Source: JALORV01 sp963707445
GTDB taxonomy: Bacteria; Pseudomonadota; Gammaproteobacteria; Burkholderiales; Burkholderiaceae_F
Length of the DNA stretch: 64,000 bases
NCBI GenBank assembly: GCA_963707445.1
Contig: CAVPPW010000020.1
Location: 1-64,000 of the forward strand
Reading direction: 5' to 3'
Shown: positions 28,356 to 37,331 of the stretch, piece after piece
How positions within the stretch are numbered: the first letter of the stretch is position 1
How the letters are laid out: every line of letters begins with the position of its first letter
The notes under the pieces: generated by a model
The model's database searches: none
What the model was told of the DNA's origin: nothing
The model's input: only the letters and a program-made list of their open reading frames with translations
Position numbers and translations under genes: made by a program

Positions 28356-30618
28356 CTACTCGATCTCGTAGTTGGCGTAGCCGAACTCGTTGCTGCGTGC
28401 GGCAATGTACTTGTCGCCAAGCTTGTACAGCGTCACCTCGAACGGCGTCCCGAATAACGTGGTGACGATCTTTCCGCCGCGAATCTCGTACTGCGCCGGC
28501 GATCCAAGCTCGCCGCTGTGCAACACGTCGCCCAATTCGCCGGCGGGTGGCTGCTTCCCGTCGACGCTGACGATCAGGCGCCGCCCGTTCGTTCCGTACA
28601 GGATCTCCAAGCGTTGTCCCGTGACCGTGTTGCGGACCTTGAAGGTCTTTCCGACGATCAGTTGTTTTAGCTGCGCATCGTCCAGCGCTACGGCCCCCTT
28701 TTGCCGCAAGTCCGCGACCGTGGTGCCAGGCTTCGCGGCTTTGCGCGCTTCATCGCTCGGCGAATACCAGATCGGCGAAGTCCACGCCCGATCCTGAACC
28801 GTCGCGGAAACGTTGCTCGGCGGCGGGACGCCGAGCTTCTTCGCGTCGTACGTCGTCCAGCGCGGCGTCGGGATCTGCAGCACCCGTGCGTAGTAGAACG
28901 CGAATTGGCTCGGGTCGAAGTCCGGGTCCGTCCAGACCGTCTTCAACTCGACTGCGCCGATGGAGTTGGTGTACGTCGCGTTCTTCACGTCGACGGTATT
29001 GCCCACCGGCGGCAGCTCGGCTCGACCGCCGCGCACCTGCGCATCGGAGATCTGTCCGCCAAGCTTGCGGCTCGACCAGGCGACGTTGTAGATCTTCTCG
29101 AAGATCTGTCCGTTTTGCGTCCATCCCTTGACGATCTGGATGCGATCGAGATTGGCGTCGTCGGGATCCTTGACCGCCCACACGATGAACGTCGGTGCCT
29201 TCGACTTGGCAGCCGGCAGGTCGCCGCCCATCGGAACGCCGTTCGCGTAGCCGGTCTTGACCCAGTCCTTGCTTTGCAGGACGGCGGGCGCGAAGTCCCA
29301 GCCGCCGAAGAGCCGCACCTTGATGCGCACGCCGCTGGTGCCGAAGGTCTCCTTGCGCTGCATGGCCGCGAAGATCGCCTCGCGCGTGTTCTCCTCGGCC
29401 CACACGCCGCCCAGCCCGGCCGTCGAAAACTTGTCGGATGTCATGCCGGAATGCTTCTCGCCGCTGAGTCGGCCCTGTGGCGTGGCGTCGAGCAGGCCGT
29501 GGCCGCCGAAATAGTTCGATTGGGTATACGACGTCGCAGTGCTGTGCGTATCGCCGGCACCGACGAGGCCGAACTTGTACGGGTTGTAGCCGCGCGTGTC
29601 CTGCATCGCCAGCCCGTTCTGGTATGCCTCGCGGATGTAGCTGCCGTGCAGCTTCGGCGCGCGATCGATCGCCGCCCAGCAGGTACTCCAGAATTTCGTG
29701 GCCGGCGAACTCGTCGTTGGGCGAAAGCGCCGGGTGCGTTTCCGATGCGCCCTTGAGCTGCTGGATCTCGGACAGCGGCTCGTTGTTGACGCGCGATTGC
29801 GCCCACGCCGCGTCGATCGGCCGGCCCTTGCTGTCGACTTCCAGCGGAAACATGACGCCGTCGGAGAGGTTCGCGTTGTGCGAGATCGCCAGCAGCTCGT
29901 TGCCCGCCTTGCGCTGGCCATCCATCCATTTCCACAGGTCCTCCGGCTGGTCCGAGTCGATCGCGCTAAATGGCAACGACGGAACCTTCTTCGTGTCCTT
30001 GAAGATGATGTTGCGATGCAGGTTGCGATTGTCCGGCGTCGAGCTCCATTCGTAGGCGGCGAAGGTCGTGAACTTGCCCGGCTGGTTGTACTTGTCGGCG
30101 ATTTCGACGACTCTCTTCCACACAGAGCCGGCCACTTCAGGGCTGATCAACTCCGGGATCGGCTCCGTGAGGAGGGAAGTGGCGAGGAAGAGGTAGACCT
30201 TCTGGATATCCTCCTTGCTCCTGACCTTCAGCTTCTCGGCGATCGGCAGCTTGCTCAAGTCCGACTGCGGGTCGTTCGCGAGCCTGACCGTGCCCATGTA
30301 TTCCGAATGGTCCGTCACGGCCTGAAAGTCGAGCGGCCGCTTCAGCTGGACCATGTAGCCTGCGGGATGCTTGATCGGCTTGCCCAGCGCGTACTGATAG
30401 GCCTCTTCCGGCCCGGCGAGCGTGTTGCCGAAGACGTACGCGTCGAACGACCAGCTCGTGTGGAGGTGGGTCTCGCCGAAGAAGACGTCCCGCAGCGGGT
30501 TCTTCTGCGCGTGCGCGAGCAGCGGCAAACCGCAAATGCCGGCACCGAGCAGCATTGCGAGGAGCAGGCGAATGTTGAATCGATCTCGAACGTCTACGTG
30601 CGGCGAATCGCTGCTCAT
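28356..30618 (-). CDS. DUF3604 domain-containing exported protein, one frameshift
   Basis: Large exported protein (about 750 residues) of the DUF3604 family, which has a PHP-like metal-dependent phosphoesterase core. Signal LLLAMLLGAGICGLPLLAHA. Metal-ligand type motifs: RDVFFGETHLHTSWSFDAYV, VTDHSEYMG, LLAISHNANLSDGVMFP, GLVGAGDTHSTATSYTQS. Near 29663 the sequence carries GATCGATC where one GATC would keep frame, so the reading frame shifts between LLGGDR and APKLHGSYIREAY. The C-terminus includes YEIRGGKIVTTLFGTPFEVT. Enzymatic substrate unknown. The carbonic anhydrase at 30765 is divergent. Confidence 0.85.
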
Positions 30619-30764
30619 CGTCTCCCTCCAGAATCGACCCTGGATAACGCCGCGGGGATTGTCGTAGACCGGCGATTTTCTTGCAATCGCTAGAACTCTC
30701 GACCGCGAGGAGTGTCATGATTCGCCCCCCGTTCCGAAGCGTTGCGTAGCGATGCACTGGCGAC

Positions 30765-31629
30765 ATGAAGATCGTTGAAATCGCCTACCGCTACGACGGC
30801 GCCGAACGATCCCCGCGCGAGCGGCCGATCGACGCCGACGCGGCGCGACTCCGGCTGGATACAGGGAGTCGCGCCTTCGCGGACCTGTTCACGGGGCTCG
30901 AGTCCGGGTCGGGACTCTCGCGTCGGGTCGTCACGATCGATCCTCGCGATCTGGGCCTTCTGCCGACTGGCGATCGAATCTCTGCAACAGCGACCCTTCG
31001 CTGCGGTCCTCGGTTGCGCCGACGCGCGGGTCCCGATCGAACTGATCTTCAACGAGGGTCCGAACGATCTGTTCGTCGTGCGAGTCGCCGGCAACACGCT
31101 GGGCGACGAGGTGCGCGGTAGCTTGGACTACGCCATTGACCATCTCGGCGGCAGCCTCAAGCTGATCGTCGTGCTGGGGCACAGCGCCTGCGGCGCCGTG
31201 ACCGCTGCAGTCGACGTGTCCCTCGATCCCGCCGGCTACATTGCGCTCGCGTCGAAGCACTCAATTCGTTCGATGGTCGATCGCCTGCTGATCATCGTCG
31301 AGGCCTCGGCGAAGAAGATGGCCGAGGCGTTTGGGACCGAGGTCTCGCGTCACCCCAATTACCGCGAGGCCCTGACCGAGGTGACGGTGGTGTCGAACGC
31401 GGCGCTGTCGGCGCACGCACTTCAGCGCGAGCTGGAGAGACGAGATGCGGATGGCGTGCGCACTGCATACGGTGTCTACCTGTTGACGGAGCGCGCAGTC
31501 TGGGCGCCGCGTCGCGGGACGGACGAAGTGATGGGCCTTGCCACGCCGCCTGACGATGCGCGGGGATTCCTCGAATTCGGCGACGCGGTGCTTCGCTCGC
31601 GACGGATTGCCGGTCTGCTCGGGCACTGA
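30765..31629 (+). CDS. Beta-carbonic anhydrase, cytoplasmic, one frameshift
   Basis: Second carbonic anhydrase. The catalytic part is complete: PFAAVLGCADARVPIELIFN (Cys, Asp, Arg) and LIVVLGHSACGAVTAAVDVS (His, Cys). The N-terminus (MKIVEIAYRYDGAERSPRER from the ATG at 30765) has no signal. The frame shifts near 30972 at a GATC; one base too many separates LLPTGD from ESLQQRPFAAVLG. Compared with the Tat-type enzyme it has a longer helical insert after the second motif (MVDRLLIIVEASAKKMAEAF). About 287 residues. Confidence 0.85.
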
Positions 31630-31867
31630 CGAGTCATCCGCTCACGTCGCGACTTAGGCAGTAGTCGGCGATGAGCATGGCCGCGGACGAACAGCTCCGG
31701 CGACCCCACTGTTCCGGATGCGATACCGGCATTGGTGCGCCGTTGTGCGCGCCGCGCCGATCAATGCGTGTCACGCATGTTGGGCAGACGTCGAATTTTC
31801 ACGTTGTCGGCCTGCCGGCACCGGATTAGCCTCGCACGGCCATCGCAGACGAGGGAAGGAGGGCCAC

Positions 31868-32680
31868 ATGGCCAAGAAACGCAGCAGCACTCGCGCTGAA
31901 TCACACCGCATCTGCAACATCATGCCGTCGAGAGGCACCGACAAGGACTGGCCCTACGAGACGGCAATCGCATCGGCGGCGGTCACGGCCGTTGCGGCCC
32001 CGCCGACCACCGTTGACCTGCGCGCCGCGTGGTGGAACATCGGTGACCAGGAAGACACCGGCTCGTGTGTCGGATGGGCGTCGACCGACGGCGTGATGCG
32101 CTATCACCTCGTGACGGCCGGAAAGCTCGGCCAGAAGGAGCGCGTGTCGCCGCGAGCGACCTGGATGTCGTCCAAGGAAACCGACGAGTTCGTCAACCGC
32201 CCCGAGACCTTCATCGAGGGCGCGGGTACGAGCCTGAAGGCAGCGATGGACATCTGTCGCAAGTACGGTGTCGTGCCGGAAACAGATGCTGCCGTTTCGC
32301 GTCGCGACCAAGATGTACACCGGTGATGAGAACGCTTTTTACGCGACCGCGTCGCAGCGTCGCATCTCCGCGTACTACAACATGAAGAAGAACTTCGGCC
32401 AGTGGCGCAACTGGCTCGCGGCGCACGGGCCGATCATGGTGGCGCTGAACGTGGATGCCACCTGGGACAACGCGACCGCGACCAAGGGCAAGCTCGACAC
32501 GTTCCAGCCCAACACCGTCCGCGGCGGACACGCGGTCTGCCTCGTCGGCTACACGAAGGACCAGCGCTTCATCGTCCGCAACAGCTGGGGTACCGGCTGG
32601 GGCGCAAGGGGTTCGCGTTCGCAAGCGAGGCGTACATCACCAAGGCGTTTTTCAACGAGAGCTTTGGCGTGACGCTGTAA
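31868..32680 (+). CDS. Papain-like (C1A) cysteine protease, two frameshifts
   Basis: Cysteine protease of the papain fold without a visible signal peptide or pro-domain. DLRAAWWNIGDQEDTGSCVG gives the oxyanion Gln (about residue 61) and the nucleophile Cys (67), six apart as in papain; after a shift near 32285 comes FGQWRNWLAAHGPIMVALNV, the histidine block VRGGHAVCLVGYTKDQRFIV and the Asn motif VRNSWGTGWG; a missing base near 32606 then leads to KGFAFASEAYITKAFFNESF and the stop at 32680. About 270 residues. ATG at 31868 follows GAAGGAGGGCC. A chagasin-like inhibitor gene follows. Confidence 0.85.
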
Positions 32681-32810
32681 ATGCAGCCGTCGATCGCGCG
32701 GCATGTCGGCCGGCGCCGCGGAGCCGGTCATGATGCGGGCCGGCAAATTGCTGCCGGGGAAACCATGGCCGGCCGTGCGGCGGGTCCGGGCTGCGCTCGA
32801 TGGAGGAGGC

Positions 32811-33131
32811 ATGACGCAGGAAGTGCTCGGCGAGGCGGACGACGGCAAGACGGTGCGGCTGCACGTCGGCGATCAGCTGACCATCGATCTGCACGAGAAC
32901 GCGACGACCGGCTATCGCTGGGCCTTCGATGCGGCGGACCCAGCCATCGCCACCGTGCACGCGGCCGAGTTCAGCGGGACAGCGGGCGTCGGCGCTGGCG
33001 GGCGGATGCGTTGGGTGGTCACCGCTGTCGCGCCAGGGGAGACTCGGCTGCACGGCAAGCTCTGGCGCCAATGGGAAGGCGAGGGTTCGGTCAAGCAACG
33101 CTACGCGGTGACCGTGCGGGTACAGCCTTAG
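32811..33131 (+). CDS. Chagasin-like (I42) cysteine-protease inhibitor
   Basis: Small protein of 106 residues with the three loop motifs of I42 inhibitors, which block papain-type proteases: HENATTGYRWAFDAADPAIA (the NPTTG loop, here NATTG), GVGAGGRMRWVVTAVAP (the GxGG loop) and KLWRQWEGEGSVKQRYAV (the RPW-type loop, here LWRQW). VGDQLTIDLHE is the usual first strand. ATG at 32811 follows GGAGGAGGC; no signal peptide, although a longer frame from 32703 exists. It lies 130 bases after the papain-like protease, which is its likely target. Confidence 0.75.
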   Translation: MTQEVLGEADDGKTVRLHVGDQLTIDLHENATTGYRWAFDAADPAIATVHAAEFSGTAGVGAGGRMRWVVTAVAPGETRLHGKLWRQWEGEGSVKQRYAVTVRVQP

Positions 33132-33219
33132 TGCCGGTCCGCCGGTCGGCGTGCTCCGGGTGCGCGCGCCGCGCGGACATCCGGTACGACGTTCGCACGG
33201 CGCAAGACGGGAGACCGCG

Positions 33220-33831
33220 ATGCCGATGACCGCGTTTGAAGCGGCGCTGCCGTTCGTCCTGCGCTGGGAAGGCGGTTTCGTCGATCACCCGAACGATCCC
33301 GGCGGCCGCACCAACCGCGGCGTCACGCAGGGCGTCTACGACGACTGGCGTCGGCGCCATGGGCTGCCGCGTGCCGACGTCCGCGAGATCGAGGAAGCGG
33401 AAGTGCAGCGGATCTACGAATCCGGCTACTGGCTGCCGCCACGCTGCGACCTGCTTGCGCGCACGCTCGATCTCGTGCAGTTCGATACCGCCGTGAACAT
33501 GGGTCCGGGCCGTGCCGTGCGCTTCCTGCAGGGCGCGGTCGGTGCCGCGGTCGACGGCGACTTCGGCCCGGCGACGCAGCGCGCGGTCGTCGGCTGCGAC
33601 GTCGCCGCAGCGATCGTGCAGTACTGCGACGCTCGCGAGCGTTACTACCGCGAGCTCGCCGCTCGCAAGCCCGAGCTCGGCGTGTTTCTGAAGGGATGGC
33701 TGAACCGGCTGAACGCGCTGCGGCACGAGGTGGGGTTGCCCGGCTTCGAAGCGGTGCCGGAGTACGACGCGGGCGCCGGTGTCGCGGCACGGATTCCGGA
33801 CATCGGTGTCAACCGCGACTACGATTTCTGA
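33220..33831 (+). CDS. GH108 muramidase (N-acetylmuramidase)
   Basis: Peptidoglycan hydrolase of 203 residues. The glycosyl hydrolase 108 motif FVLRWEGGFVDHPNDPGG-R contains the catalytic Glu (about residue 17 in RWEGG), followed by TNRGVTQGVYDDWRRRHGLP, ESGYWLPPRCDLLARTLDLV and the C-terminal peptidoglycan-binding part (FLQGAVGAAVDGDFGPATQR). The usual asparagine-rich metal or substrate loop FDTAVNMG is present. It has no signal peptide and no holin beside it, so on its own it would stay in the cytoplasm, as phage endolysins and secreted-effector muramidases do before release. ATG at 33220. It precedes the alpha/beta hydrolase by 31 bases. Confidence 0.88.
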   Translation: MPMTAFEAALPFVLRWEGGFVDHPNDPGGRTNRGVTQGVYDDWRRRHGLPRADVREIEEAEVQRIYESGYWLPPRCDLLARTLDLVQFDTAVNMGPGRAVRFLQGAVGAAVDGDFGPATQRAVVGCDVAAAIVQYCDARERYYRELAARKPELGVFLKGWLNRLNALRHEVGLPGFEAVPEYDAGAGVAARIPDIGVNRDYDF

Positions 33832-33862
33832 TCCGAAGAAGATTCATCCAGGGGAGGGCGGC

Positions 33863-34797
33863 ATGGCGCATGTCACGTTCATCCACGGCATCGCGAACAA
33901 GCCACCGGAGGCCGACCTGCTGCGCATCTGGCGCGAAGCGCTGGCCAACTGTGCCGACCCGCTGCCGCTCGGCGACTATGGAGTGACGAGCTCGCTCGTG
34001 TATTGGGCGGACCTGATGTACGAGAAGCCGGACGAAGACTCTCGGCGCTACGAAGGCGTGTTGGAGAACCGCGTCGAGGCCGTCGACGGCAGTGGCGGCG
34101 CGCGGCCGCCCGTGCCGCGTACGGCCGAGGAAGCCGCGTTTCTCGAGAAGCTGCGTTCGCACCTGACCGGAATGTCCGATGCCGAAATCGCGGCCGGCGC
34201 TCCGGCCGTGCCGCCGAATCCGCAGGGCGCGCTGGAGCGCGTGCCGCTGCCGTGGTTCCTCAAGAAGCCGATCATGGACGTGCTGCTGCGCGACGTGCAC
34301 CACTATCTGTTCGACGTGGAGTTTGCGCCGCCCGGGCGGGCGGCCGTGCACATCCAGCAGACGATCCGCCGCCGTTTCGTCGACAAGCTCGGTGCTGCCG
34401 AGATCACCGGCCCGCACGTCGTTGTCTCGCACAGCATGGGCACCGTGATCGCCTACGATTGCCTGAAGCGAGTGGCCGACTGTGCGGGCGTCGATGGGCT
34501 GATCACGCTCGGCAGCCCGCTCGGACTCGACGAGATCCAGGACAAGCTGCAGCCGGGTTGGCACGCGACGGCGGCTTTCCGTCGGAGCGCGTGGCGCGCC
34601 GCTGGGTCAACCTCTTCGATCGGCTCGATCCGGTGTGCGGCTTCGATCCGGTCCTCGGCAATGACTACTGCAGATCGGGCGCCTGCGTGGTCGAAGACGT
34701 CGCAGTGCAGAACGCCGGCGCCTGGCGCCACTCGATCACCAAGTACCTGCGCCAGCCGGACTTCGGCCGGGTGCTGCGCGAAATGCTGCAGCTGTAG
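33863..34797 (+). CDS. Alpha/beta hydrolase, one frameshift
   Basis: Cytoplasmic hydrolase of about 310 residues. It begins MAHVTFIHGIANKPPEADLL (oxyanion HGI) and has the nucleophile elbow VVVSHSMGTVIAYDCLKR (Ser in SHSMG) and GLITLGSPLGLDEIQDKL. Near 34575 the frame changes and it continues GFPSERVARRWVNLFDRLDP and VQNAGAWRHSITKYLRQPDF, where His is the likely triad member. It resembles the lipase or esterase class used in conflict systems. GGGGAGGG lies before the ATG at 33863. The stop is 6 bases before the TPR-protease ATG, so the two are probably translationally coupled. Confidence 0.8.
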
Positions 34798-34803
34798 CGC
34801 CGC

Positions 34804-36399
34804 ATGAGCGACGCGCCAACCCAGGACGAGCTGCGCAGCCGCGCGCGCAGCGTGCTCGCAGCGCTGCGCGGATTCAGCAGCGACGAGGAACTGCTCGAGG
34901 CAAAGCGCCTGGTCGGGCAGCTGCGCGACTGCAGCGAGTTCGAGCTGATGGCCGGGCTGGCCGAGGCGATCAGCCGCCGCGACCCGAAGGACGCGCGCAA
35001 CCGGCGGCTGTATGCGCAGGCGCTGATCGAAGCGGGCAAGGCCACCGCGGCGATCGACCTGCTGCAAGTACTGGCGCGCCGTCTGGCCGAGACCGACCCC
35101 GAATACGCCGAAGTGCGCGGCCTGATGGGCCGCGCCTACAAGCAGATCTTCATCGACGCCCGCGACAAGGGCGTCGCGTACGTTCGCGAAGCCCTGAAGA
35201 AGGCGATCGAGGCGTATCGCGACCCATACCAGCTCGATCCGCACAATGTCTGGCATGGCGTGAACCTGCTGGCATTGCTCGAGCGCGCGCGTGCGATCGG
35301 GCTGCGTGCGGCGCCCGAGCTCGACGCCCAGGCGCTCGCCAAGCAGTTGATGGCGACGCTCGAGGCCACTCCGGCGGAGCAGCGCGACGCCTGGTATCCG
35401 GCGATGCTCGCGGAGGTCTCACTCGGCCTGCGCGACTGGAGTGCGATCGATCGCAGCGTGCAGCAGTACGTGGCCGCGCCGGAGGTGCAGGCCTTCCAGA
35501 TCGCAGGCACTCTGCGGCAGTTCACCGAGGTCTGGGACCTCGAGAACCGTGACGCGCGCGGGCACGCGCTGGTCGACATGCTGCGCGCGCAGTTGCTGCG
35601 CCTGCATGGCACCGAGGTCCGGCTCGCGCCCGAAGACGTCGGGCGGGCGCGCGAGCTACCGATGCCCTCCGAGGGCCGGCTCGAAGCGATCCTCGGCACC
35701 TACGGCGCGCAGACGTACCAATGGTGGAAGACCGGCATCGAGCGGGCGGGTTCGGTCGCGGCGATCCGTCGCAAGCTCGGCGATCGCATCGGCACGGGCT
35801 TTCTCGTCCGCGCCGGCGACCTCGGGCGCGAACCGGCCGATGAACTGCTGCTGCTGACCAATTTTCATGTCGTCAATGAACGCGGCGACGTTCAGGCCGC
35901 GATGCCCGCCGACGCGGAGGCGTCGTTCGAAGCGGTCGAGTCCGGCCGGCGCTACGACATCGCAGAGGTGCTCTGGAGCTCACCCGTCGATCAGCACGAC
36001 GCGAGCCTGCTGCGCCTGAGCACTCCGGTGACCGGCGTTGCGGCGCTGCCGATCGCCGCTGCACTGCCCGTCGTCGACGACGCGGCGCGGGTTTACGTGA
36101 TCGGGCATCCGGGCGGACGCGAGCTCGCGTTCTCATTCCAGGACAACGAACTGCTCGACCATGAGGGCCCGCCGGTCGGACAGCCGCAGATCGAAGGCGT
36201 CTGGCGCGTGCATTACCGCGCACCGACCGAGGGCGGCAGCTCGGGCAGTCCGGTCTTCAACTCGCGCCTGTGGCAGGTGATCGCCCTGCATCACAAGGGC
36301 GGAAAGATCGGCATGCCGAAGCTGAACGGCAAGCCGGGCAGCTATGGCGCAAACGAAGGGATTGCGATCCAGTCGATCATCGCCGCGATGCGGACCTGA
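34804..36399 (+). CDS. TPR (TRAFs-binding-like) plus trypsin-like serine protease
   Basis: Intact 531-residue protein. The N-terminal about 230 residues are TPR-like helices; the segment KKAIEAYRDPYQLDPHNVWH followed by GVNLLALLERAR resembles the TRAFs-binding (DUF4071-type) repeat module. The C-terminal half is a trypsin_2-type protease with a full triad: His355 in LLLTNFHVVNERG, Asp399 in DQHDASLLRLS, Ser480 in PTEGGSSGSPVFN. GIGTGFLVRAG-like and ALHHKGG segments fit the fold. No signal peptide. Such TPR-protease fusions are typical of bacterial conflict or sensing systems, where the repeat domain receives a signal. Six bases after the alpha/beta hydrolase gene. Confidence 0.85.
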   Translation: MSDAPTQDELRSRARSVLAALRGFSSDEELLEAKRLVGQLRDCSEFELMAGLAEAISRRDPKDARNRRLYAQALIEAGKATAAIDLLQVLARRLAETDPEYAEVRGLMGRAYKQIFIDARDKGVAYVREALKKAIEAYRDPYQLDPHNVWHGVNLLALLERARAIGLRAAPELDAQALAKQLMATLEATPAEQRDAWYPAMLAEVSLGLRDWSAIDRSVQQYVAAPEVQAFQIAGTLRQFTEVWDLENRDARGHALVDMLRAQLLRLHGTEVRLAPEDVGRARELPMPSEGRLEAILGTYGAQTYQWWKTGIERAGSVAAIRRKLGDRIGTGFLVRAGDLGREPADELLLLTNFHVVNERGDVQAAMPADAEASFEAVESGRRYDIAEVLWSSPVDQHDASLLRLSTPVTGVAALPIAAALPVVDDAARVYVIGHPGGRELAFSFQDNELLDHEGPPVGQPQIEGVWRVHYRAPTEGGSSGSPVFNSRLWQVIALHHKGGKIGMPKLNGKPGSYGANEGIAIQSIIAAMRT

Positions 36400-36426
36400 G
36401 CGCACATCGCCTCGTCGTACCCGTGT

Positions 36427-37011
36427 TCAACCCGACGTGGCCGGCGACGCTTCGTCGTCGTCAGCCTCATAAAGCTGCGAGAACGTTTCGGCGCTGATCG
36501 CATAGGCATCGCTGCCGTCCTCGGCGTTCGACACCAGCCAGTCACCGGCTTTGTAGTGCGTCCGTCCTTCCTTGGTCGCAACACTGCCCGACCGCCGCGC
36601 TTGTTGCGCCCAGACCGACCCGGTCTTGAGCCAGCGCCCGGGACTGATCTGGCGGTAGGTGCGTGCGAACGAGTCGGCCGCCACCGTGTAGACCTCGCTG
36701 CCGTTGTCGACCAGCCAGTCGCCGGGGCGCGCCGTCTGGGTGTCGCCCCACTTGCGGTAGCTGAAGCCGTCGAAGTCGAGTGCGAGCTGCACCGCGGTGA
36801 CAGCCTGGTCGGACCTGCGTCTGAAGCGTTTGCGCATGCGATCTATCCGCGGGTTCGACACTTTCCGCGCTTCAGGATGCCGCGATCCACGAACACTTTG
36901 CGGATCGCCGCCTGATTGCGGCTTGCATTGAGCTGCCGATCGGTGACGCAGCAGCGCGAGGTTGAGTGTTTCTTCCTCGAGAAAATCGGAATCGATCCTC
37001 TTTTCGGCCAC
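36427..37011 (-). CDS. Tandem PGDYG-domain protein
   Basis: Protein of about 194 residues with two PGDYG-type domains, ARPGDWLVDNGSEVYTVAAD plus SFARTYR, and YKAGDWLVSNAEDGSDAYAI plus FSQLYE. The family has no assigned activity. The start MAEKRIDSDFLEEETLNLAL at 37011 is plausible; a stretch after it (CKPQSGGDPQSV) looks like the wrong frame for the family because another frame reads RNQAAIRKVFVDRGILKRGK, suggesting two compensating indels near 36870-36935. It is on the minus strand, convergent with the TPR-protease gene, so is not in its operon. Confidence 0.65.
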   Translation of the reverse strand: MAEKRIDSDFLEEETLNLALLRHRSAAQCKPQSGGDPQSVRGSRHPEARKVSNPRIDRMRKRFRRRSDQAVTAVQLALDFDGFSYRKWGDTQTARPGDWLVDNGSEVYTVAADSFARTYRQISPGRWLKTGSVWAQQARRSGSVATKEGRTHYKAGDWLVSNAEDGSDAYAISAETFSQLYEADDDEASPATSG

Positions 37012-37331
37012 GGTCTCCTCCCGACCTGTCGGGCGCTGCGCATCGCACCCGTCGCCTGGACCGCGGCGAGCTTACTTCCCGCAGCGCGCTGCGAACAGGC
37101 CGCTCGGCGACCGCTCCGATCCGTCGTTGCCGCGGCGGCAGGCCGTTTCATGTCCGGCCGCGCGGAAATTCGCAGGTCCGACCATCCGGCGCAGTACCGA
37201 GGGGACAACCCGAGCGAGCGGTATCCCGTGCATTTGTGGCTCTTTTCGGCTGCGCCGGGGTCCGGGTGAACGCTACGCTGTGGCGGTGCGGCCGCGTTTT
37301 CGCCGTGCGCCCCTACATGCCGCCCTCGACC

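Noticed and set aside
34804..36399. Reading the TPR-trypsin protein as HtrA/DegP
   Set aside because: No signal peptide and no PDZ domain; the N-terminus is TPR-like.
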